Source: Bacteroidales bacterium UBA4073 (GTDB lineage Bacteria; Bacteroidota; Bacteroidia; Bacteroidales; Tenuifilaceae). Taken from it: DNA of 15,357 nucleotides. The notes beneath the pieces are model-generated. The model saw only the letters and a program-made list of their open reading frames with translations, ran no database searches and was not told where the DNA came from. Made by a program: the position numbers and the translations under genes. Below, piece by piece: positions 8,240-13,971 of the stretch (position 1 is its first letter; every line of letters begins with the position of its first letter). The stretch lies in assembly GCA_002383425.1 (NCBI GenBank), contig DFYV01000025.1, positions 10,151 through 25,507 of the forward strand, written 5' to 3'.

Positions 8240-8851
8240 CTACTTACCCGTAGCAACAAGGAATTTTTCTTCAACCGTTTTCCAATCGATTACATTCCAG
8301 AAGTTCTGAATGTATTCAGGCCTACGGTTCTGATACTTCAAGTAATACGCATGCTCCCAAACGTCAAGCCCGAGAATAGGCGTGCCTTTAATGTCGGATA
8401 CATCCATTAACGGATTGTCCTGATTGGGAGTAGAAAACACCTGTAGGTCCTTGCCAGTCCAAACCAACCATGCCCAGCCAGAACCAAAACGGGTAGCCGC
8501 AGCATTTGAAAACTTGTCCCTGAACTCATTGAACGATCCAAAGTGCTTTTCAATGTTTTTGAGTAGTTCGCCACCAGGTGTTCCACCGCCATTAGGCGAC
8601 ATGATTTCCCAGAATAGGTTGTGGTTGAAATACCCACCGCCATTATTCCTAACTGCTGGTGATAATTTTGACACCTCCCTGAGAATTTCTTCGATTGGCA
8701 GAGCCTCAACTTGAGTTCCCGCAATGGCATTGTTCAGGTTATTGGTGTAAGCGCCATGATGCTTGTTATAGTGAATATCCATGGTCATGGCGTCGATGTA
8801 AGGCTCAAGTGCATTGTACTCGTACCTTAATTTGGGTAGTTGAAAAGCCAT
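8240..8851 (-). CDS. sodA: Superoxide dismutase, Mn-type (Fe/Mn family)
   Basis: A second cytoplasmic superoxide dismutase, 203 residues. Ligands H27, H77, D163 and H167 are all present (DIHYNKHH, FNHNLFW, DVWEHAYY). G73 at the second-shell position (GGGYFNH) and Q144 in PNQDNPLM form the pattern seen in Mn enzymes, opposite to the Fe-type paralogue 2.5 kb away. The NNGGGYFNHNLFWEIMSPNG segment is typical of bacterial SodA. The ATG 10 bp downstream of a 21-bp palindrome is the only sensible start. The gene is followed by its own terminator, so it appears monocistronic and separately controlled. The two enzymes would allow superoxide removal under both iron-replete and iron-poor conditions; that division of labour is inference from other bacteria. 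Confidence 0.94.
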   Translation of the reverse strand: MAFQLPKLRYEYNALEPYIDAMTMDIHYNKHHGAYTNNLNNAIAGTQVEALPIEEILREVSKLSPAVRNNGGGYFNHNLFWEIMSPNGGGTPGGELLKNIEKHFGSFNEFRDKFSNAAATRFGSGWAWLVWTGKDLQVFSTPNQDNPLMDVSDIKGTPILGLDVWEHAYYLKYQNRRPEYIQNFWNVIDWKTVEEKFLVATGK

Positions 8852-8860
8852 ATCGCAATA

Positions 8861-8881
8861 TATTTAGATTGTTTCTAAATA
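8861..8881 (-). promoter_or_regulatory. Palindromic operator candidate upstream of Mn-type SOD
   Basis: TATTTAGA and TCTAAATA are perfect 8-bp arms around the 5-base spacer TTGTT, lying 10-30 bp before the ATG. The TTTAGA/TCTAAA half-sites resemble those bound by DtxR/MntR-type metalloregulators more than a Fur box. It could alternatively be a leader hairpin. The regulator is not in this window. Confidence 0.45.
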
Positions 8882-8926
8882 AGAAACAAGGCATCACAAA
8901 ATTTGTTCAATGGTAAAAATAAAAAT

Positions 8927-9109
8927 TCAGAAATGGGTGGAGCTTCCGTTTTTGCCATTCACATACCTTACCTTTTCCTTTTTGGTATGGTAAACCTCAA
9001 TGCCAAGAAAGTAGTAACGGGTTATCCAAAATTCAACATACCACTTATGATCGAGCGATAGAATAGTATCATTTAGATGTCTTGATTTCCCAATGAAAGG
9101 CCTTTTCAT
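8927..9109 (-). CDS. Small hypothetical protein (60 aa)
   Basis: An unrecognised small basic protein. The central part (LDHKWYVEFWITRYYFLGIEV, with one Leu trimmed here: DHKWYVEFWITRYYFLGIEV) is rich in aromatics and beta-branched residues, like a small beta-sheet or membrane-peripheral domain, and the tail is charged. The frame could begin at TTG 9112, but the adjacent ATG at 9109 is preferred. It lies on the minus strand between mqnD and the Mn-SOD gene, with no overlapping alternative gene. Nothing in the sequence gives a function. It may be a chance frame, but the residue composition looks protein-like and no repeat DNA explains it. Confidence 0.4.
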   Translation of the reverse strand: MKRPFIGKSRHLNDTILSLDHKWYVEFWITRYYFLGIEVYHTKKEKVRYVNGKNGSSTHF

Positions 9110-9190
9110 CAATATAAAATTTGCCGCTTATTATAAAAAAGCGAGTTCCCAATAAATTTAACTTAAAATTAACGCCTTTTAATCGAAACT

Positions 9191-9240
9191 CAAAATGGCA
9201 TAATTTAATTTTACCTTAAAACAGGTAATTATCCATTTTG
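9191..9240 (-). terminator. Nested inverted repeat after mqnD
   Basis: CAAAATGG (9191-9198) pairs with CCATTTTG (9233-9240), extended inwards by ATAATT/AATTAT with a one-base bulge. An inner hairpin TTACCT/AGGTAA (9211-9228) sits within. It directly follows the mqnD stop, so it may end the menaquinone transcript or protect its 3' end. There is no strong U-tract, so classical termination is doubtful. Confidence 0.4.
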
Positions 9241-9241
9241 T

Positions 9242-10084
9242 TTACAGGGGGTTATGCTGTTCATAAACAAAGATGGCGTTTTCGTCAAAATGATGTAAAA
9301 CCTGACGGCTGCTGTTGAGTAGTTGAACAATAGCTTTGCGCCCGTCATTGCCCAGCGATAACGAAAAGTTGTTGACATAAAGATCGATATGTTTACGCAT
9401 AACCTCAAGGTTCAACTCCTGGGCATGCTGCGATACAAATCCCATGGTACTATCGGGATGCTGAAATGCAAAGGACACGCTATTCCCCATCAATCGATTT
9501 ATTTCCTTTTTAACGCTATCGGGCAAAGAGCGCCTAATGGCAATTCCACCCAACGGAGTGGGTAATCCCGATACTCCCTCCCAAATTTCACCCAAATCGG
9601 CAAGCTTGATTAGACCCTTTGACTGGTATGTGAACCGCGACTCGTGAATGATAACCCCAACATCAACCTCATTATTCAGGATAGCTTGCTCAATCTGCGA
9701 AAAAAGGTAAAACCTTTTATCCGATGCCTCCGGAAATGCACGATTAAACAGTAAGTGCGCTGTGGTATGCTCACCCGGAAGAGCTATCCGCATATGCTTA
9801 ACTTGCTCCAAGGGTATAGACTTTTTGCTGATAAGCAAAGGTCCTACCCCTTTGCCCAGGGCACTTCCGGAATCGAGCAGCTGGTACTGATCAAACAGCA
9901 TGGGGTAAACCCCGAAGCTTATCTTGGTTATATCGGGCTTGCCCCCGAGTGCTAAATGGTTTAGCTCTTCAATATCGGCCATGTACACTTCAAAACTATA
10001 CTTATCAGTAAGTAATCCATGTACAAGCGCATAGAACATAAAAGTATCGTTCGGACAGGTAGAAAAATTCAGTGAAAGATTCAT
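9242..10084 (-). CDS. mqnD: 1,4-dihydroxy-6-naphthoate synthase
   Basis: Acts in the futalosine route to menaquinone, converting cyclic dehypoxanthine futalosine to 1,4-dihydroxy-6-naphthoate. The N-terminus STCPNDTFMFYAL (residues 8-20) matches the family signature [ST]PCPNDTF. The segment SGSALGKGVGPLL near residues 73-85 is also characteristic of this periplasmic-binding-protein-like fold. Length (280) is usual. There is no signal peptide, consistent with a cytoplasmic enzyme. It lies downstream of futalosine hydrolase on the same strand, the natural pathway order, although a repeat island now separates them. The other genes of the route (mqnA, mqnC, mqnE) are not in the window. The ATG agrees with the family N-terminus. 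Confidence 0.94.
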   Translation of the reverse strand: MNLSLNFSTCPNDTFMFYALVHGLLTDKYSFEVYMADIEELNHLALGGKPDITKISFGVYPMLFDQYQLLDSGSALGKGVGPLLISKKSIPLEQVKHMRIALPGEHTTAHLLFNRAFPEASDKRFYLFSQIEQAILNNEVDVGVIIHESRFTYQSKGLIKLADLGEIWEGVSGLPTPLGGIAIRRSLPDSVKKEINRLMGNSVSFAFQHPDSTMGFVSQHAQELNLEVMRKHIDLYVNNFSLSLGNDGRKAIVQLLNSSRQVLHHFDENAIFVYEQHNPL

Positions 10085-10160
10085 CCTAAATTGAATTTAA
10101 GAGTCACCTCCGAAAAGTCTCTTTCATTGCAAGCAAACCAAAAATACGCACGATTGAGAG

Positions 10161-10192
10161 ATAGCACGATAGCACGATGGAACGATGGAACG
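10161..10192 (+). repeat. Octamer array (ATAGCACG x2, ATGGAACG x2)
   Basis: Four consecutive 8-bp units on the plus strand. They share the scaffold A-[AT]-[AG]-G-[CA]-ACG with the units of the array at 10385-10471 when that array is read on the minus strand. The two arrays are therefore in opposite orientation across the mqnB-mqnD gap. Confidence 0.85.
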
Positions 10193-10204
10193 AGTTTACA
10201 ATGA

Positions 10205-10345
10205 AATATCCCGTAGAGACTTAATATTGGTAGAAAATTTGCATTACGTAATTCAAATAGTTCTGATAGGTACGTTATAAATTTCATCGCTGTAATTATT
10301 ATTTCGTCCCTAACGGGACGTATTTCCTGTGTTAGTTGCATCCCA
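10205..10345. repeat. REP-like intergenic element with CGTCCC/GGGACG hairpin
   Basis: Contains a perfect hairpin CGTCCC-TAAC-GGGACG (10305-10320) and a second, related CCCGTAGAGAC segment (10210-10220), separated by AT-rich DNA. I associate elements with a CGTCCC...GGGACG core and similar flanks with dispersed intergenic repeats of Bacteroidota; this is from memory, not a search. An 89-codon open frame on the minus strand (10081-10350) crosses it and is judged spurious. The limits are approximate. Confidence 0.55.
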
Positions 10346-10358
10346 TACATTTTTTAAT

Positions 10359-11126
10359 TCATCTCTTTTCATAATTCTTGCCTTTGTTCTTTCGTGCCTT
10401 CGTGCCTTCGTGCCTTCGTTCTTTCGTATTTCGTGCCTTCGTGCTTTCGTGCTTTCGTGCTTTCGTGATTTTCGGAGCATACTCATTTAATGTTGTCACA
10501 ATAGTAATTAGCTGTTGCCAAAGATTTTGGACTGCCATATCGATCTGCCAGCTTTTTTGGTTGCGAGGTTCAACGTAGTTTGAAATTGCACGAACGCATG
10601 CAAAAGGCTTACTAAGCTTAAGGCATACATAGAAAACAGCTGCACTCTCCATGGTTTCAACCTGCGCATTCCAGTTTGACTTCAGCAATGAGATTTTCTG
10701 GATGGAACCCGATGAAGTTGAAACAGTTATACCTTTTACTCTACGTAAATTTGATTTGAAGTCAATAGCATATGGATTTACCAGCTCGCTCAATGCCAGA
10801 GACTTTGGCTGTATAACTGTATCGATGTGTCTGAAAGTCCCATTATCGTCAATGCCATAGTCGGCAAAGGCATCAGAATCAACTAAAACAACACTTCCTA
10901 AAGGAAGGTCGTTTGAATAGCTTCCTGCAATCCCTATATTAACAATAAAGCTATAGCTATCTATCACTCTTGATAAAGCAAGTGTAGTTGGAACAGCTCC
11001 CGGACCGGTTACAAGAATATCGGCCTGGATTCCAAAAGGATTTAATGGGTATAAATCATAACCCTCCCGCCTGAACTCAGGAATTATCTCACCCTCAGTG
11101 GCAACAACAAGCAATAAATTTTCCAA
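10359..11126 (-). CDS. mqnB: Futalosine hydrolase, with repeat-derived C-terminal tail
   Basis: A nucleoside-phosphorylase-fold enzyme that removes hypoxanthine from futalosine in the menaquinone futalosine pathway. Visible features are the N-terminal strand LLLVVATEGEI, the glycine-rich NIGIAGSYSNDLPLGSVVLV, the purine-site METMESAAVF-type segment (ETMESAAVF here) and the ribose/base-site ISNYVEPRN near the C-terminal end. The start is apparently TTG at 11126: there is an in-frame stop three codons upstream, no ATG lies nearby, and translation from here gives the expected N-terminus. The core seems to end near residue 220. Residues 221-255 are Lys/Arg/Glu/His-rich (KHESTKAR-type) and encoded by an octamer repeat array, so the native stop was probably lost to repeat insertion. 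It is upstream of mqnD on the same strand and divergent from the pterin genes. Confidence 0.88.
   Translation of the reverse strand: MENLLLVVATEGEIIPEFRREGYDLYPLNPFGIQADILVTGPGAVPTTLALSRVIDSYSFIVNIGIAGSYSNDLPLGSVVLVDSDAFADYGIDDNGTFRHIDTVIQPKSLALSELVNPYAIDFKSNLRRVKGITVSTSSGSIQKISLLKSNWNAQVETMESAAVFYVCLKLSKPFACVRAISNYVEPRNQKSWQIDMAVQNLWQQLITIVTTLNEYAPKITKARKHESTKARNTKERRHEGTKARKNKGKNYEKR
10385..10471 (-). repeat. Octamer array coding for the MqnB tail
   Basis: Eleven near-tandem units, read on the plus strand as CGTGCCTT, CGTGCTTT, CGTTCTTT and variants. All are 8 bp except one 7-bp unit (CGTATTT, 10425-10431). On the minus strand they are AAGGCACG/AAAGCACG/AAAGAACG, read in frame at the end of mqnB. 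As 8 is not a multiple of 3, the peptide repeats every eight residues; the 7-bp unit shifts phase without creating a stop. Confidence 0.93.
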
Positions 11127-11233
11127 TGTTGATTATTTTCTCAAGCTAATTGTAAAACAAAATACTCTTGGGCTTTGTTGATAATAAGCTGCTAAAAGTA
11201 GCTATTGCTTCACATACTGACAAAAAAAGTAAG

Positions 11234-11241
11234 TAATTTTG
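11234..11241 (+). promoter_or_regulatory. Candidate Bacteroidota -7 element for the pterin operon
   Basis: TAATTTTG fits the TAnnTTTG consensus of the primary sigma factor in this phylum and lies 15 bp before the ATG of the PTPS-family gene. No convincing -33 TTTG is found at the usual spacing, so this is a weak call and would imply a very short leader. Confidence 0.4.
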
Positions 11242-11256
11242 TAACTTTAAAAGAAA

Positions 11257-11676
11257 ATGGCCATCACTTACATAACCCGACGAGAACGATTTAGCGCTGC
11301 ACATAGGTTATTCAAACCGGAGTTTTCGGACGAAGAAAATTTCCGGCTATTTGGACAATGCTCGCACCCCAACTGGCATGGGCATAACTACGAGCTTTTT
11401 ATTACGGTAAAGGGTGAAGTTAACCAGGATTTGGGATATGTGATAAACCTTAAGCAGGTAAGCCAAATTATCAGGGAAGGGGTAATAAACAAGCTCGACC
11501 ATAAGAATGTTAACGTAGATGTTGACTTTATGCAAGGGAAGCTTGCCAGCACCGAGAACCTTGCCATTGCCATATGGCATCAGCTCGAAAAGCCAATCCG
11601 CGAAGCAGGAGCACAGCTTCACTGTGTTAAGGTAAAAGAAACCGAAAATAATTTTGTTGAATATTACGGAGATTAA
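11257..11676 (+). CDS. 6-pyruvoyl/6-carboxy-tetrahydropterin synthase family protein
   Basis: A zinc enzyme acting on 7,8-dihydroneopterin triphosphate, the product of the GTP cyclohydrolase I encoded next door. Zinc ligands H16 (FSAAHRL), H41 and H43 (HGHNY) are present, as are the catalytic C35, the D81-H82 pair (KLDHKN) and a C-terminal KETENNFVEY glutamate motif. C35 and HGH are separated by five residues (C-x5-HGH). As I recall, this spacing is typical of pyruvoyl-tetrahydropterin synthases (PTPS-II), whereas classical queuosine QueD has C-x3-HGH. The protein could therefore serve a tetrahydropterin route instead of, or as well as, queuosine synthesis. At 139 residues it is a normal subunit. 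Its stop is 3 bp before folE, so the pair is almost surely one transcription unit. Confidence 0.9.
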   Translation: MAITYITRRERFSAAHRLFKPEFSDEENFRLFGQCSHPNWHGHNYELFITVKGEVNQDLGYVINLKQVSQIIREGVINKLDHKNVNVDVDFMQGKLASTENLAIAIWHQLEKPIREAGAQLHCVKVKETENNFVEYYGD

Positions 11677-11679
11677 ACT

Positions 11680-12318
11680 ATGGAAGTAATCAACCACGAC
11701 GCATCAATTAATGAAGATGAAGGGTACAGCAGAATAGAAAGATGGAATCCCGAAACAACCGATAAGTTGGCCTATCACTATAAGGAAATTCTATCGTTGA
11801 TTGGCGAGGATGTAAACCGCGAGGGTTTGCAACAAACCCCCATCAGGGTGGCTAAAGCCATCCAGTTTCTAATGCATGGCTATAACATCGATCCCCATGC
11901 ACTTATCAGGAGTGCCAAATTCCACGAGGAGTACAAGCAGATGGTACTGGTGAAAGATATAGAGCTATACTCAATGTGCGAGCACCACATGATACCCTTT
12001 TACGGGAAGGCTCACGTAGCCTACATACCTAACGGCTACATCACTGGATTGAGCAAAGTTGCCAGGGTTGTTGATGCTTACGCCCGTAGGTTACAGGTTC
12101 AGGAACGGCTAACGGTACAAATTCGCGATTGTTTACAGGAGACCCTGAATCCGCTTGGTGTGGCTGTTGTTATTGAAGCAGCCCATATGTGCATGCAGAT
12201 GCGTGGAATACAGAAGCAGAACTCCGTTACCACTACATCAGCCTTTACAGGGGCATTTCTGACCCATAATGAAACTCGCGAAGAGTTCATTCACCTGATT
12301 GGGACTAAACTTCATTAA
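11680..12318 (+). CDS. folE: GTP cyclohydrolase I
   Basis: Opens and rearranges GTP to 7,8-dihydroneopterin triphosphate, the entry to folate and to pterin/queuosine branches. The zinc site is complete: C100 and H103 (SMCEHHMIPF) and C171 (AHMCMQMRG). The substrate-binding segments GLSKVARVVDAYARRLQVQE and NSVTTTSAF are intact. The N-terminal ~30 residues are variable and acidic, then the EDVNREGLQQTPIRVAKA helix begins the family domain. Length (212) is typical. It lies 3 bp after the PTPS-family gene, so the two successive enzymes are coupled. A bidirectional terminator follows. The ATG is supported by this spacing, and no ribosome-binding site is obvious, as is usual for this phylum. Confidence 0.96.
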   Translation: MEVINHDASINEDEGYSRIERWNPETTDKLAYHYKEILSLIGEDVNREGLQQTPIRVAKAIQFLMHGYNIDPHALIRSAKFHEEYKQMVLVKDIELYSMCEHHMIPFYGKAHVAYIPNGYITGLSKVARVVDAYARRLQVQERLTVQIRDCLQETLNPLGVAVVIEAAHMCMQMRGIQKQNSVTTTSAFTGAFLTHNETREEFIHLIGTKLH

Positions 12319-12338
12319 TAATATCCATGAGTACAGAA

Positions 12339-12368
12339 AAGGGTGCTTCAAACTTCTGAAACACCCTT
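12339..12368. terminator. Bidirectional terminator between folE and the beta-barrel gene
   Basis: Arms AAGGGTGCTTCA (12339-12350) and TGAAACACCCTT (12357-12368) pair over 12 bp with one mismatch on the plus strand (a G-U wobble on the minus strand) around the loop AACTTC. T-rich sequence follows on the minus strand and a CCCCTTT tract on the plus strand. It sits between two convergent genes. Confidence 0.8.
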
Positions 12369-12387
12369 CCCCTTTGTTACGATTAGC

Positions 12388-13134
12388 CTAATTCCTCTGC
12401 TCAACCTTTAATCCTTTGGGATCCTTTGTTCCAATTTCTCTATCGCCCCCCTCATCGTCTTTATCTTTCTTGCGCATCTTAAAATATAAATCAACCAAAT
12501 CGAACTTGTAGGTTGCTGCAAACTGAAAGCTGCGGAATCGCGATTTGGTATCTTCATCATTCTGGCGATATATGTCAACAACGCCCAAATCGTAACGCAG
12601 ATCTAAACCCCAAATGCCATCTTTGGTAGGGTATTCGGCTCCACAGCCTAATGAAAACCCCCAATCAAAGCGTGTCCAATGGTAATCGTCATAAACAAAA
12701 CCATCCTGATACACAACTTTTCCATCTCCAATCCTGGTGGTAGAGTAAACGCCCCCATTTGCATATACCCTTCTTAATCCTAAAAAGCTGAAAGTATATT
12801 TGGCAAGCAGAGGTATTTGAATGGAAGGCATACGTTTTACCTCCTCATAGGTATCGGAAACCCCTTTAGTCCCTTTTGAAATGAAATTCAGCTCAGTTTG
12901 AATTGAAAACCTATTTGTAAACCCAAAATCGCCAACAATCCCAAATTGGTATCCAACCCTGTTTTTCGTTTCAAAGTTGCTATATGACCATTGACTAAAT
13001 TTCGATAAATTCATCCCGACCTTAGGCCCAACATATATAAACCCAACATCGTGGCCAAACACCTTAAACAGCTGAGCATTAACCGCTGAGGCCGATAGCA
13101 CTATAACGGCTATTGAAATTAGTATTCGTTTCAT
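12388..13134 (-). CDS. Outer-membrane beta-barrel protein (PorT-like family)
   Basis: A small outer-membrane barrel of the OMP_b-brl/PorT type. A signal peptide occupies residues 1-20 (MKRILISIAVIV core, VNAQ cleavage region). The mature part has the family's opening pattern GPKVGMNLSKF, the YQFGIVGDFGFTNRFSIQTELN strand pair (trimmed: GIVGDFGFTNRFSIQTELN), then repeated amphipathic strands to FQFAATYKFDLVDLYF. After the last strand there is an unusual charged, probably periplasmic tail of about 35 residues (KKDKDDEGGDREIG...). The start is set at the ATG 13134. A longer frame from TTG 13185 would add 17 residues ahead of a perfect signal peptide and is rejected. Role unknown: such proteins range from secretion-system parts to structural barrels. 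It diverges from the hypothetical gene at 13263. Confidence 0.82.
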   Translation of the reverse strand: MKRILISIAVIVLSASAVNAQLFKVFGHDVGFIYVGPKVGMNLSKFSQWSYSNFETKNRVGYQFGIVGDFGFTNRFSIQTELNFISKGTKGVSDTYEEVKRMPSIQIPLLAKYTFSFLGLRRVYANGGVYSTTRIGDGKVVYQDGFVYDDYHWTRFDWGFSLGCGAEYPTKDGIWGLDLRYDLGVVDIYRQNDEDTKSRFRSFQFAATYKFDLVDLYFKMRKKDKDDEGGDREIGTKDPKGLKVEQRN

Positions 13135-13262
13135 AATTTTATGGTTATGTTTATACAAGATTAATACAAAAAAACTTAATATCAAACTATTTGTAAAATT
13201 TTTTAAGACCTATTGACTGGTATTATTTTTACCATTAACTTGCAAGAGCCAAACCATAAAAG

Positions 13263-13859
13263 ATGGGCATTAACATTATTGAGAAGACATTACATCATCG
13301 CCTTTTTCGTGAGGTTAATGCCCATTTGGGTAACTATATTTCGTTTAACAGGAACTGCACTGTTGAAACAGTTGAACAAACTTTTTTCCCTGGCTCAAAA
13401 CTTCTTGCCATAAAAGACTACAATTGCATTCCTGTTTCAAGTTTGATGGTTGTTGACAATGGTGTACAAACCTTCCTTTTAAGTGGCGCAGCTCAATGGG
13501 AAAGCATACTGAAAAATGTAAGCATAAACCTCAACATAAAAAATGTACTGGAATACCTCAAGCTATACTATTCAACATATACATTACCCTACAATCATCA
13601 AAGAATAGTTGAATCAATTGACGATATAGATTTTACAGAGTTCCCTAAATCTACTCTGTTTGAGGATATTAGCCAACAAATTCAGATTCCGGTAGTTATA
13701 AGCTCAAATGACCAGTTCACAATTTACTGTTATATTACTGCTGAGCAATCGCTCTCTGATGCGGCATTCAAAGTATTTACTAATGGTAAAGTGGTGCTGC
13801 TCGAAAAAAAGATTGTTTTAAGCAGCTTACCCATTGGCGAAATGGTAGTTGATTTGTAG
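13263..13859 (+). CDS. Hypothetical protein, unrecognised
   Basis: A 198-residue soluble protein with no signal peptide or transmembrane segment. I do not recognise a family. It reads as a mixed alpha/beta protein: an N-terminal basic helix (IIEKTLHHRLFREVNAHLGNY), beta-rich middle segments (KLLAIKDYNCIPVSSLMVVDNG), a helical part around 80-110, and a C-terminal half with alternating strands (IPVVISSNDQFTIYCYITAE). The composition is ordinary, with codon use like its neighbours, so a real gene is likely. It is divergent from the beta-barrel gene (128-bp intergenic region) and 112 bp upstream of fabD on the same strand. No motif gives a function. Confidence 0.7.
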   Translation: MGINIIEKTLHHRLFREVNAHLGNYISFNRNCTVETVEQTFFPGSKLLAIKDYNCIPVSSLMVVDNGVQTFLLSGAAQWESILKNVSINLNIKNVLEYLKLYYSTYTLPYNHQRIVESIDDIDFTEFPKSTLFEDISQQIQIPVVISSNDQFTIYCYITAEQSLSDAAFKVFTNGKVVLLEKKIVLSSLPIGEMVVDL

Positions 13860-13937
13860 TTGCTTATAGAATTGCAGGAATGTAACCTATAGCTTTACAA
13901 TTTAAAGCTTTAATAGCTAAAAATGGCAAAAATGCTT

Positions 13938-13945
13938 TACATTTG
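13938..13945 (+). promoter_or_regulatory. Candidate Bacteroidota -7 element for fabD
   Basis: TACATTTG matches the TAnnTTTG consensus and lies 26 bp before the fabD ATG, a plausible distance for a short leader. I see no clear -33 TTTG with proper spacing. It suggests fabD can be transcribed independently of the preceding hypothetical gene. Confidence 0.45.
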
Positions 13946-13971
13946 CCACCTGTAAACAATATCCTTTAACT

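Noticed and set aside
5111..8851. The two SOD genes as a recent tandem duplication
   Set aside because: They differ at metal-specificity residues and in many other positions, have different lengths and separate control; they are old paralogues of Fe and Mn type.
10081..10350. Minus-strand open frame of 89 codons between mqnB and mqnD
   Set aside because: It runs through the REP-like hairpin element and the octamer array and has no protein-like features beyond that; better explained as repeat DNA.
11188..11204. Weak hairpin (AGCTGCT/AGTAGCT-like) in the mqnB to pterin-gene gap
   Set aside because: Short stem with a mismatch and no T tract; not above chance in AT-rich DNA.
13135..13185. Longer start (TTG at 13185) for the beta-barrel gene
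   Set aside because: It adds 17 residues before a perfect signal peptide; the internal ATG at 13134 is far better.
13213..13413. Plus-strand frame overlapping the hypothetical gene at 13263
   Set aside because: It covers only the start of the longer, better-composed 198-residue frame and extends into AT-rich intergenic DNA; a shadow frame.
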